Origin: an uncultured bacterium
GTDB taxonomy: Bacteria > Bacillota > Clostridia > Lachnospirales > Lachnospiraceae
Reading direction: 5' to 3'
DNA length: 46,529 nucleotides
NCBI GenBank assembly: GCA_947381965.1
Contig: CANCXX010000036.1
Coordinates: 1-46,529, forward strand
Below are positions 28,904-36,755 of this stretch, piece after piece; position 1 is the first letter of the stretch; every line of letters begins with the position of its first letter. Both the position numbers and the translations under genes were made by a program. The notes below the pieces were generated by a model that worked only from the letters and a program-made list of their open reading frames with translations, did no database searches and was not told where the DNA came from.

Positions 28904-28917
28904 GAAACATGGTAAAT

Positions 28918-28977
28918 ACAGCAAAGATAGGGTAGCTCCCGAAAGCGTCAAGCCTTAGGCGTTGCTTTGCTGTTTTT
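28918..28977 (+). ncRNA. structured RNA with a three-way junction and 3' U-tract
   Basis: ACAGCAAAG (28918-28926) closes with CTTTGCTGT (28965-28973). Inside are two hairpins: GGG/CCC around TAGCT (28930-28940), and AGCGTC/GGCGTT around AAGCCTTA (28944-28963, two G-T pairs). TTTTT follows, so it may be an intrinsic terminator, an attenuator, or the 3' end of a small RNA. No known riboswitch was recognised. Confidence 0.5.
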
Positions 28978-29016
28978 ATAAATAAGGCTGATTTGCGGAA
29001 AGGCAGGTGCAGCGGT

Positions 29017-29534
29017 ATGAGCGAAATAGTAGGAACGGTGATAACTTCTCCATAGAAGTGGCACAGATGGTTGGGAAAAAACATTGCGATTTATTAAGGG
29101 ATATTCGTAAATATTGTGAGCAGTTGGGAGAAAGCAAAATTGCGTTGTCCGATTTCTTCACGGAATCCACATACATCACAGAGCAGAACAAAACAATGCC
29201 CTGTTTTCTGGTCACTAAGAAAGGCTGTGAATTCATAGCCCACAAGCTGACAGGACAGAAAGGCACAGAATTTACCGCTCGGTATATTAACCGTTTCCAC
29301 GAGATGGAGGATAAACTTGTATCGGTCAATGCATCTGAAATCCCTTTGGGTGAATTGGCAAGCTACCTGAAAGCCATGGACAGGGTGGCACACCGGCAGA
29401 GCCTTGCGCCGTACAAAATTGCAGAGAACTTCAAAAAGGTTTCAGCACAGTTTGGTGTGCCGCTTACGGAAGACTTTGTCAAAGTCCCAGAATATGAACA
29501 GCTTGCATTGGGCTGTGTTTGGGAAGAAGCCTGA
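29017..29534 (+). pseudogene. Rha-family phage regulatory protein, N-terminus apparently frameshifted
   Basis: The main frame encodes a Rha-type protein (VAQMVGKKHCDLLRDIRKYC; DFFTESTYITEQNK; MPCFLVTKKGCEFIAHKLTG). The natural N-terminus (SEIVGTVITS) begins at ATG 29017 but runs into TAG at about 29053, one frame off; a single lost base near 29046-29052 would explain this. Alternatively translation starts at GTG 29007 in the main frame with an unrelated N-terminus. Rha proteins regulate lytic growth. Its position inside the head gene cluster after a terminator marks it as an inserted gene. Confidence 0.65.
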
Positions 29535-29613
29535 AAGGAAACATATTGCAGAAAAGGAACGCTTGGAAACAGGCGTTCTTTTTATATAAATATTCCGGGG
29601 AAAGGAGGTCTCC

Positions 29614-30294
29614 ATGAAGGGGGAAGTAAAAAAGATACAGTTTAAGATGGATGCATACAACGAGGAAGAAGGGATTTTTTCAGGGTATGCGTCCATTTTT
29701 TCAAATGTAGACAGCGGCGGCGATATAGTGGAGCCGGGAGCCTTTACCAAGACCCTGGCAGAGGGGTGGGAGCGCGTTAAAATCCTTGCGCTCCATAATG
29801 ACTGCTGGCTGCCGATCGGGAAGCCGGCGGAGCTGAGGGAAGATGCCAATGGGCTTTATATTTCTGCAAAAATATCGGATACGTCAATGGGGAGGGATGT
29901 TAAAGTCCTTTTAAAAGACGGTGTCCTGAATGAGCTGTCGATCGGGTATGACCCTGTGGTATATGACTACGATGATGCAGGCATCCGGCACCTGCGGGAA
30001 CTGAAATTATGGGAAGTGTCCGTGGTCACCTGGGCGATGAACCCGGAGGCGACCATCAACGGGTACAAGTCCATGCAGGAAACAGAGGAAAGCGTCAGGG
30101 AACTACAGAAAGACCTTAAAGAAGGGCGCAGGGTCAGCCCTGCCCGGATAAAGGCGCTGGAGGATGCAAGCGGGCAGATGAAGCAGGCGTCCAGCCTGAT
30201 AGACGCTGTGGTAAAGGAAGCAAGGGGAGAAAAAAGCCGCATGAAAGCGGAAGGAAAAAAATCAGAAAAACTGCAGATTGAAATCTGTATGTAA
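29614..30294 (+). CDS. HK97-type prohead protease (U35 family)
   Basis: A 226-aa serine protease that cuts the scaffold domain from the capsid protein and then itself during head maturation. His61 in LALHNDCWLPIGKP and Ser109 in LNELSIGYD are the expected catalytic pair. The basic, helical C-terminal tail (about 160-226) may bind the capsid delta domain. ATG follows AAAGGAGG. Confidence 0.92.
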   Translation: MKGEVKKIQFKMDAYNEEEGIFSGYASIFSNVDSGGDIVEPGAFTKTLAEGWERVKILALHNDCWLPIGKPAELREDANGLYISAKISDTSMGRDVKVLLKDGVLNELSIGYDPVVYDYDDAGIRHLRELKLWEVSVVTWAMNPEATINGYKSMQETEESVRELQKDLKEGRRVSPARIKALEDASGQMKQASSLIDAVVKEARGEKSRMKAEGKKSEKLQIEICM

Positions 30295-30311
30295 AAAAGG
30301 GAGGACCAGGA

Positions 30312-31958
30312 ATGGCAAGAAGATATGCTAAAAGGCATGCAGGCACACAGGCAAAATCTATTAAGATGGATGCAGGCGACCTTATGGAAATGGTTTCCGA
30401 GGCTGTCACAAAAGCATTGGATGGCCGGGAAGGTGAAAAAGACGATGAAGAGGAAAGCAGTACCGGCAGCATGGCGGATGTGGTCGAGGCGGCGGTGGAA
30501 GCTGTCAATGAAAAGCGCAAATCCGGTGACGGGGTGGAAGAAATCCCGGAGGGGGACGCTGCTGAACTGCTGGAGGCGATCGCAGAAGCAGAAGAAGGCA
30601 AGGGAGATGATGACGGTGCCGCCCTTGAAGATATCGTGCAGGCGGCGGCAGACGCAGTAAATGAAAAAAGGAAATCAAGGAAGGAGGACGGCCTGAATGA
30701 CGGCGATCTGGCGGATATCCTTGATGCCGTGGAAGAGATCATGGCGGATGAAGATGCGGGAGGCGATGAAAAGGCAGGAAAATCAGCCCGGGCAGCACGC
30801 CAGACGAAAGGGCGGACAATGAAAAAGAACAGGAAAATGGCGGACAGGAAGTACAGTAGCATCTATATGGCAGCGGCGCAGGAAAAAACGGAAGGGGAAA
30901 AGAAGAAAATCCCTGCAGGCATCCTGCTGGCGCGTTCTATCAAGTGCATTGACGTATTCGGCAGGAATGACCCGGAACGGGCAGCGTTTTATGCAAAGAA
31001 AAAATATGGCGATGAGGATATGGCGAGGGAGTTTAAAGCCCTCACTGCCACAGGACCCAGCAATGGCGGGTATTTGATACCGGAAATATATATGGACCAG
31101 ATCGTTGAGATGCTGTACCCCAAGACGGTTATTTTTGACCTGGGGGCGCAGAAAGTGCCGTTAGAGGGAGGGAACCTTAATATCCCCAAAATGACAGCCG
31201 GCACAAGGGCAACGTGGGGCGGTGAACAGAGACGGATTTCCAAGACAGAGCCTTCATTTGGCAATATCAAGCTTTCTGCAAAGAGGCTTGGCGCGATTGT
31301 GCCGCAGTCAAAGGAACTGATTATGAGCACAAGCTATTCTGCCGATGCGCTGTTTGCAAATGACCTTACAAGGCGCATGCAGCTTGGCCTGGATTTCGGC
31401 GGCCTGTATGGAACCGGGGGAGAATTTATGCCTCTTGGCATTTATAACAACAAAGGTGTTGAGAAAGTAGATGCAGGCAAGCTGGCAGGCAATGACCTGG
31501 CAGATGGCAGCGGCAGGATCACGGCGGACTTTCCTGTATGGCTCCGTGCAAAGGCCATGAATAAGAATATTGATGATGCAAGCCTGGGCTGGGCATTTAA
31601 CAGCATTACGGAAGCGTATATTATGAACCTGAAAACAACTACGGGGGCATATATTTACCGGGAAGAGATGCAGGCAGGAAAACTGCTCGGGGCTCCATAC
31701 AGGATAAGCAACCAGATCCCGGTTGGCAAAGACGGGACCACAGAGATTTTCTTTGGAAACTGGGCAGACCTGATGATTGGTGACCAGATGGGGATGGAAA
31801 CGCTGACAACCCTTGAAGGCTCATGGATTGATGATGAGGGGAGACAGCACAGTGCCTTTGACGAGAACCTTGTGGCTACTAGGGCGACAATGTATGATGA
31901 CATCGCCATCCGGCATGAAGAATCCTTTATTGTGGCAGAAAAAGTAAAAGTAATGTAA
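30312..31958 (+). CDS. HK97-fold major capsid protein with fused scaffold (delta) domain
   Basis: A 548-aa protein. Residues 1 to about 240 are a highly charged helical delta/scaffold domain; the HK97 coat fold begins near ALTATGPSNGGYLIPEIY (about 243-260), so the protease should cut near residue 240. The coat part is complete through IRHEESFIVAEKVKVM. The delta domain holds a tandem repeat: residues about 54-91 and 105-142 both contain DAVNEKRKS-type and ELLEAIAE/DILDAVEE blocks. Confidence 0.92.
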   Translation: MARRYAKRHAGTQAKSIKMDAGDLMEMVSEAVTKALDGREGEKDDEEESSTGSMADVVEAAVEAVNEKRKSGDGVEEIPEGDAAELLEAIAEAEEGKGDDDGAALEDIVQAAADAVNEKRKSRKEDGLNDGDLADILDAVEEIMADEDAGGDEKAGKSARAARQTKGRTMKKNRKMADRKYSSIYMAAAQEKTEGEKKKIPAGILLARSIKCIDVFGRNDPERAAFYAKKKYGDEDMAREFKALTATGPSNGGYLIPEIYMDQIVEMLYPKTVIFDLGAQKVPLEGGNLNIPKMTAGTRATWGGEQRRISKTEPSFGNIKLSAKRLGAIVPQSKELIMSTSYSADALFANDLTRRMQLGLDFGGLYGTGGEFMPLGIYNNKGVEKVDAGKLAGNDLADGSGRITADFPVWLRAKAMNKNIDDASLGWAFNSITEAYIMNLKTTTGAYIYREEMQAGKLLGAPYRISNQIPVGKDGTTEIFFGNWADLMIGDQMGMETLTTLEGSWIDDEGRQHSAFDENLVATRATMYDDIAIRHEESFIVAEKVKVM

Positions 31959-31971
31959 GGAGGGCTTCCGC

Positions 31972-32325
31972 ATGAAGAGGGAATTATTTGAAAATGTAAA
32001 GGTTATCCCGGCAGGAGCCGGTGCGGTGATTGAACGCACCGGCTTCCTTTCTGCTGTGCTTGGCATTAACGCACCTGCAGACGGGAAATTAGAGATCAGG
32101 GTGGAACATTCTGATACTGAGGATGGGGAGTTTGTAGCTTTGGATGACCCGTTCGCAGGGGTGACAGGGGAAATAAAAGATATTGATGTTGGAGCAGGGA
32201 CGGTTACTAATATCTGCATAGATTTGATTGGATGCAAGAATTACGTGAAGATCAGTGTTGAGGGCGGTGAAACTGGTGCATCCTGCGCAGTTGCCCTTGG
32301 CGACCCTGTGGCAGCGCCAGTATAA
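31972..32325 (+). CDS. probable head decoration/accessory protein
   Basis: A 117-aa beta-rich, Gly/Ala/Val-rich protein (VIPAGAGAVIERTGFLSAVL; KLEIRVEHSDTEDGEF) with Ig-like spacing. It directly follows the capsid gene. A decoration or capsid-stabilising role is inferred from position and composition; the family is not recognised. AAGGAGG precedes ATG. Confidence 0.5.
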   Translation: MKRELFENVKVIPAGAGAVIERTGFLSAVLGINAPADGKLEIRVEHSDTEDGEFVALDDPFAGVTGEIKDIDVGAGTVTNICIDLIGCKNYVKISVEGGETGASCAVALGDPVAAPV

Positions 32326-32341
32326 GGGAAAGGAGGATCAG

Positions 32342-32455
32342 ATGAAAATAAGGACATATAAATCCCCTCCGGCTTATAAGCCTTCAAAGAAAGAACAGAA
32401 AAAGCCCGCGCCTGATGCAAATAAAAAGCAGGAGAAACCATCAGAAGTGAAATAG
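32342..32455 (+). CDS. small Lys/Pro-rich protein, 37 aa
   Basis: A frame of 37 codons with AAAGGAGG 5-6 nt before ATG. The product is very basic and proline-rich (KSPPAYKPSKKEQKKPAPDA), probably disordered, and could bind DNA or a head surface. Family unknown. It fits tightly between the capsid-accessory and connector genes. Confidence 0.6.
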   Translation: MKIRTYKSPPAYKPSKKEQKKPAPDANKKQEKPSEVK

Positions 32456-32467
32456 GAAGGCGGCAGG

Positions 32468-33115
32468 ATGGACGTAAAGCTTAAAGACAATGCACTGACT
32501 ACAGTGGAAGACATGCTGGAATTTATCGGGATGGATGCAGAAAACACGCCGGATTCTGTGAAGAACAATTTAACCCGGCTGATTAATGCTTATTCTGATT
32601 ATGTGGAAAGCACCACAGGGAGGAAATTCCGGAAAGCACAGTATGTGGAACGGCATGAAAGCACTGGGTTCCAGAGCCTTGTGCTGCGTGAATACCCAAT
32701 CGTGTCAGTTGAGTTTATCCGCGATGTAAACAGCGGCGCAGTTTTTGAGCCGGATGCTTATGACTGGAAGCAGGATGGCGAAGCAGGCGTCATATACTTT
32801 GACAGTGGATGGCCCATGAAAGGATACAGGGAGGGGCTGTCAAATGATGTCCGCCTGCTGAGCCGCTACCTGGAAATTTCCTATACAGCGGGTTATGTAC
32901 TGCCGAAAGATGCGGACGAAGAAAACCCGGCTACACTGCCGGGCGACCTGCAGTGGGCTGTGTGGCAGATGGTACAGCAGCAGTGGAACCTTTCCAGCAA
33001 TGGCGCAAATGGGCTGGCGGCATTTTCCATTTCGGATGTAACGTGGACTTTTGACAAAGAAACGAACCCGCAGGTCAGCAGCGTACTGGGGCAGTACACG
33101 AGGTTTTGCAGTTAA
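32468..33115 (+). CDS. head-tail connector (gp6-like) protein
   Basis: A 215-aa protein with the connector pattern: N-terminal helices (TTVEDMLEFIGMDAENTP; LINAYSDYVESTTGRKF), a beta insert (LREYPIVSVEFIRDV) and a C-terminal helix (DLQWAVWQMVQQQWNLSS). Such proteins form the ring below the portal that closes the DNA-filled head. It overlaps the next start by one base. Confidence 0.75.
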   Translation: MDVKLKDNALTTVEDMLEFIGMDAENTPDSVKNNLTRLINAYSDYVESTTGRKFRKAQYVERHESTGFQSLVLREYPIVSVEFIRDVNSGAVFEPDAYDWKQDGEAGVIYFDSGWPMKGYREGLSNDVRLLSRYLEISYTAGYVLPKDADEENPATLPGDLQWAVWQMVQQQWNLSSNGANGLAAFSISDVTWTFDKETNPQVSSVLGQYTRFCS

Positions 33116-33864
33116 TGGTGATTGAAGATAATATCTCGCCTGAACTGGAAAGGATCAGGCAGGAGCTAAAGAAATTAAAAAATATGTGTATCCATGTGGG
33201 AATCCAGGGGGCGCCGGGTTTCAGCAAAGACGGAGGGGCCGCAGAGGGCGCCCCGGCAGACCTTTTGACGATTGCTGGCGTGCATGAATTTGGCGCAACA
33301 ATTAAACCCAAAACAGTTAAGCATTTGGCAATACCGATTGATAAGAAAGCGGCAGGGAAGAGCCCAAAGGATTTTGAGGGGCTTTTTTTTATAAAGTCAG
33401 ACGGGTATCTTTTTGGGTGCATCAGCCCAAAGCGGAAAGGAGAGGGACCGAAACGGAAAACCTCGCCTTCCGGCAAGGAGCCTGATTTAAAAAAGCATAA
33501 AAATGAATTCCATAAGCCGGAGGAAGAGGATATCCAGTTCCTTTTTCTTCTCTTAGAGTCAGCCAGCATCCCGGAAAGGAGTTTTATCCGTGCAGGGTAT
33601 GATAACAGCAGGGATGAATTAAACCAGGCATGCAGGGAAGCGCTTGAAGGAATCCTGTTTGAGGGCTGGGATGCAGAAACGGCGGCAAATCATATAGGAA
33701 TGAAAGCTGTAGGCTGTATCCAGATGTATATGAGTGCATCATCAAACTTTAAAGAAAAGGGGGACATTACAAAAGAGACTTCCAATTGGCCGGACAACCC
33801 ACTGGTCGAAACAGGAAGGTTAAGAAATTCTATTACATACCGGATTGAAGGGGGTGGATCATGA
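33115..33864 (+). CDS. neck/tail completion protein (gp10/gpG-like)
   Basis: A 249-aa protein. CIHVGIQGAPGF, IAGVHEFGATIKPK, IPERSFIRAGYD and ETGRLRNSITYRIEGG are the signature segments of HK97 gp10/Mu gpG-type neck proteins. A Lys/Pro-rich loop (about 100-130) is longer than usual. ATG 33115 overlaps the TAA of the connector gene; the in-frame TTG at 33106 is less likely. Confidence 0.7.
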   Translation: MVIEDNISPELERIRQELKKLKNMCIHVGIQGAPGFSKDGGAAEGAPADLLTIAGVHEFGATIKPKTVKHLAIPIDKKAAGKSPKDFEGLFFIKSDGYLFGCISPKRKGEGPKRKTSPSGKEPDLKKHKNEFHKPEEEDIQFLFLLLESASIPERSFIRAGYDNSRDELNQACREALEGILFEGWDAETAANHIGMKAVGCIQMYMSASSNFKEKGDITKETSNWPDNPLVETGRLRNSITYRIEGGGS

Positions 33865-34238
33865 GCAATATATTCCGGCAGGCCCTCCCGATGATACCGG
33901 GCGGGCTGCTGCATGAGATGTATGAGCTTAAAAAGTCAGGAGGGCATTATGATTATGAGCATGGAGGGCAGTGGGTTCCCGGCGGCGAAGAACGGATACC
34001 CTTCCAGGGGGCAGTCCTGCCAATAGGAAGCAAAGACTTGGAGAGGGAATTTATTGGAGCATATACGAGGACAAGCCAGAAAATATACACAAACGGCTAT
34101 GCCATGCAGGCAGGGACCAGAGTATATGACCCGCAGGAAAACATCACGTATACCGTAACGCAGGAACTTGGCCATAACTCAATACACCCCATGAAGCGGT
34201 ATTTAATAGATGCAAAAGAAGGAAGTGCAGAAAGATGA
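33861..34238 (+). CDS. probable head-tail joining protein
   Basis: A 125-aa beta-rich protein (RIPFQGAVLPIGSKDLE; TRVYDPQENITYTVTQEL) of the size and place of head-closure/adaptor proteins between the neck and tail terminator genes. It overlaps both neighbours by 4 nt. The family assignment rests mostly on position. Confidence 0.55.
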   Translation: MSNIFRQALPMIPGGLLHEMYELKKSGGHYDYEHGGQWVPGGEERIPFQGAVLPIGSKDLEREFIGAYTRTSQKIYTNGYAMQAGTRVYDPQENITYTVTQELGHNSIHPMKRYLIDAKEGSAER

Positions 34239-34765
34239 AAGCAGCAGATGTAAGGGATAAAATAATAGCCGGGCTGCACCAGCATCTGCAGGTTCCGGTG
34301 CTTCTTGCCGGCCAGGTAAGCCCCGAAGCTGAACTGCCTTATGTAATCTACTCGGTCACATCCCACTATATAAAGGGCGCTACCCTGGGGCATTTTAACC
34401 TCCGCCGCGACAGCAGTGGGAATGTGATTGAGACACGTTCAGAGCAGGCAGGGATGAGCCTGTCATTTACAGCATGCAGCCAGAACAGGATGGGGGATGA
34501 CGGCGCCTGGATACAGGGCGAGGACGAGGCAATGAGCCTGGCCGAGGCAGCGCAGGGGTGGTTCCTGCAGTCAGGGCGCCGCTTCCTTAGCCCGTGCGTG
34601 GTCGTGGAATCCGTTGAAAATGCAGCGTCCAGAAGCATGCTTATAGTGGACGAGGAAGCAAACCGGTACGGATTTGATGTGCTTGTAAAGTATATCCGTG
34701 AGGATGGGGCGGATGTGGGAGAAATAAAAACAGCGGTGGCGGAAGAAAGGATAGGGACTGGATGA
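34235..34765 (+). CDS. tail terminator/neck terminator protein (LIC_12616-like)
   Basis: A 176-aa protein beginning with DKIIAGLHQHLQVPVLLAGQ and ELPYVIYSVTS, and containing FTACSQNR, as in phage neck terminator proteins found just before a DUF3383 sheath. It should cap the tail tube at the head side. 4-nt overlaps with both neighbours. Confidence 0.65.
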   Translation: MKAADVRDKIIAGLHQHLQVPVLLAGQVSPEAELPYVIYSVTSHYIKGATLGHFNLRRDSSGNVIETRSEQAGMSLSFTACSQNRMGDDGAWIQGEDEAMSLAEAAQGWFLQSGRRFLSPCVVVESVENAASRSMLIVDEEANRYGFDVLVKYIREDGADVGEIKTAVAEERIGTG

Positions 34766-35814
34766 AAGATGTTGTTGTAGTCGTGACAGCAGATACGAAA
34801 CCCGTGTCAGTAGACGGGCTGGATATCCTGCTGGTACTGACAGATGTGGAAAAAGAAATGAAAGAGTACACAAGCCTTGAAGCAGTCAGAAACGAATTCG
34901 GGGAAAGCAGTGTTGCATATAAAAAAGTTGCAGCTTTATTTAACCAGGGGAAAGCAAGGCCTACGCCTGAAAAACTGGTCCGCAGTGTCAAAATCGTAGG
35001 GCTGGGTGCATTGGAAAGTGGGAGGCTTGTGCCTGCAATCCGGGAATACCAGAGAAAAGATGATAACTGGTATACGTTAATCACAGACCGGAATGATGAT
35101 GCGTCAATCCTGGCACTGGCTGCGTTTGCAGAAAAAAGCGAGCCGCTGGAGGCAGAGTTGGCATCAGGCGTGGAGGACCATAGAAAGTTTTATGTTGCCC
35201 AGACAGATAATAAAGAACTTGCTGTGGGTAAAGCAAGGGCGGCGGTCATCTATACACAGAGCCTGGAAGAACATGCCGATGCCGCATGGCTTGGCGCGGC
35301 AGGAGCCTGGTATCCGGAATATGTAACGTGGAAGTTCAAGATGCCTGACGGGCTTTCCGTGCCGGAACTGACAGAGGAAGAACGGAATTCCCTTAAAAAG
35401 AACAATGTAAATTATGTGACGGATGAATACAAGCGGAACTATGTGAAAGACGGCATCTGCACAGATGGGGATTATATTGACAGTGTGCTGGGCAAGGACT
35501 GGATCGCGAAAGATATGCGGAACCGTGTCTATGACGTGTTTTGCGAAAATCCTATTGTGGGCTATACAAATGCCGGGTTTACCCTTATCGGCGCAGCGGT
35601 GCTGCAGTCGCTGGGGAAAGCGGTGGAGCATGGCATAATCGCGTCCGACGGGGATAATAAGAACGGCATCTATTCGGTGAAGATCCCATCAGAAGACGAG
35701 GCAACGGAGGAAGAGCGCAGGATGCGGCAGATGCCCCCGATCATATGGGAAGCACAGATTACCGGTGCAGTCCATAGCGCTAAGGCCAAAGGGCGTCTGG
35801 TAGTTGGATTGTAA
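34762..35814 (+). CDS. contractile tail sheath protein (DUF3383-like)
   Basis: A 350-aa sheath subunit: SVDGLDILLVLTDVEKEMKE and TSLEAVRNEFGESS near the start, and a C-terminal PPIIWEAQITGAVHSAKAKG strand typical of sheath extended arms. This gene, with the tube and baseplate genes, shows the phage is a myovirus. It is short for a sheath (350 aa), typical of DUF3383 sheaths. Confidence 0.85.
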   Translation: MKDVVVVVTADTKPVSVDGLDILLVLTDVEKEMKEYTSLEAVRNEFGESSVAYKKVAALFNQGKARPTPEKLVRSVKIVGLGALESGRLVPAIREYQRKDDNWYTLITDRNDDASILALAAFAEKSEPLEAELASGVEDHRKFYVAQTDNKELAVGKARAAVIYTQSLEEHADAAWLGAAGAWYPEYVTWKFKMPDGLSVPELTEEERNSLKKNNVNYVTDEYKRNYVKDGICTDGDYIDSVLGKDWIAKDMRNRVYDVFCENPIVGYTNAGFTLIGAAVLQSLGKAVEHGIIASDGDNKNGIYSVKIPSEDEATEEERRMRQMPPIIWEAQITGAVHSAKAKGRLVVGL

Positions 35815-35826
35815 AGGAGGGCTGGT

Positions 35827-36228
35827 ATGAATATTACAAATTATGACCCAAGAAAAGTATCGCTTATAATCAGCGGGCTGGTGATCACAGGTTTTGCGGA
35901 ATCTTCCGTAGTGTCTGTTGCCAGAAATGAAGATATCGTGATCCCGTCAGTAGGTTCCCAGGGTGATGTGGTCTATTCGGAAAATGCGAACGAATCGGCG
36001 ACAGTCACATTTTCCCTGCAGTCAACATCAGCCTCTTTATATAAGCTCAGGTCTTTGGCAATCGGAAGGCGTGAGGTAGATGTGGTCATATCAGATGCAA
36101 GCAATGATGGCAGTGAGCTGCTGAGTGCAAACCGGTGCAGAATCACAAAGGTTCCGGACAGCAAAAAAGAAAAGACGGCCGGTTCTGTGGATGTTACAAT
36201 CTTTGCGCCGGCTGTAGACCAGCGGTAG
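35827..36228 (+). CDS. tail tube protein (DUF3277-like)
   Basis: A 133-aa protein (NYDPRKVSLIISGLVITGFA; SATVTFSLQSTSASLYKLRS) with the beta-sandwich pattern of DUF3277 tube proteins. Its place directly after the sheath confirms the call. It should assemble as stacked hexamers around the tape measure. AAAGGAGG precedes ATG. Confidence 0.85.
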   Translation: MNITNYDPRKVSLIISGLVITGFAESSVVSVARNEDIVIPSVGSQGDVVYSENANESATVTFSLQSTSASLYKLRSLAIGRREVDVVISDASNDGSELLSANRCRITKVPDSKKEKTAGSVDVTIFAPAVDQR

Positions 36229-36295
36229 GCGGTGCGGAATGAAAGCATGGCCGGACAGACCAAAAGGATTAAGCGAAAGGAGTTATAGAAAATAT

Positions 36296-36562
36296 ATGGC
36301 AAAGCAGAAAAAAGTAAAAGTTAATGGAACAGAATTTACACTGCAGAGTATTTCGCCGAGGGCTTATTTTGACCTGAATGATTCCTGCGGCATGACAGGG
36401 GGGAAGAAAGCGACAGCCAAATACTTGGATGGATTATTCCGAAATGTAGTAATCGAGCCAAAGGAAGTATCAGCAAAAGGACTGGATTATTTTGAGGATG
36501 CGGATGATATTGACGGCCCGGAGAAACTTCTGAAAGAAATCGAATCCTTTCTTAGAGAGTGA
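36296..36562 (+). CDS. tail assembly chaperone, upstream frame (gpG-like)
   Basis: An 88-aa protein (VKVNGTEFTLQSISPRAYFD; KYLDGLFRNVVIEPKEV) between tube and tape measure, the standard place of tail assembly chaperones. ATG 36296 gives the family-like start after AAAGGAG; a longer frame from 36239 is less likely. The next frame (36585-36755) is open upstream across this gene's last codons, so a frameshifted gpG-T-type fusion is expected. Confidence 0.75.
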   Translation: MAKQKKVKVNGTEFTLQSISPRAYFDLNDSCGMTGGKKATAKYLDGLFRNVVIEPKEVSAKGLDYFEDADDIDGPEKLLKEIESFLRE

Positions 36563-36584
36563 ACGCAGCGTAGGAAAAGCGCAG

Positions 36585-36755
36585 ATGAACGCCCGCAGGA
36601 ATGAGATGTTCTGGTCTATGGTGTTTGCAGGGAACGGGATAAGCTATACAGAGCTGAAAGCAATGGACCTGGCGGAGTTTGCTGAGGCAGTGGAAGCCAG
36701 GATATTTTTTAATGAGAGGATAAAAAGGCAGAAAGAAGGTGAGGGCCTTGGCTGA
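36585..36755 (+). CDS. tail assembly chaperone, downstream frame (gpT-like)
   Basis: A 56-aa frame (NEMFWSMVFAGNGISYTEL, then MDLAEFAEAVEARIFFNE). ATG 36585 has a poor ribosome binding site (GGAAAAGCGCAG). Upstream the frame is open only back to about 36533, so it overlaps the previous gene's last 30 nt. A +1 shift on TTT-C at 36548-36551 would fuse the two, as tail chaperones of many tailed phages do by frameshifting. It ends inside the tape measure start. Confidence 0.65.
   Translation: MNARRNEMFWSMVFAGNGISYTELKAMDLAEFAEAVEARIFFNERIKRQKEGEGLG

Noticed and set aside
30134-30862. Minus-strand 242-aa open frame
   Set aside because: Shadow of the capsid scaffold region; the product is a Ser/Ala repeat that mirrors the charged plus-strand codons.
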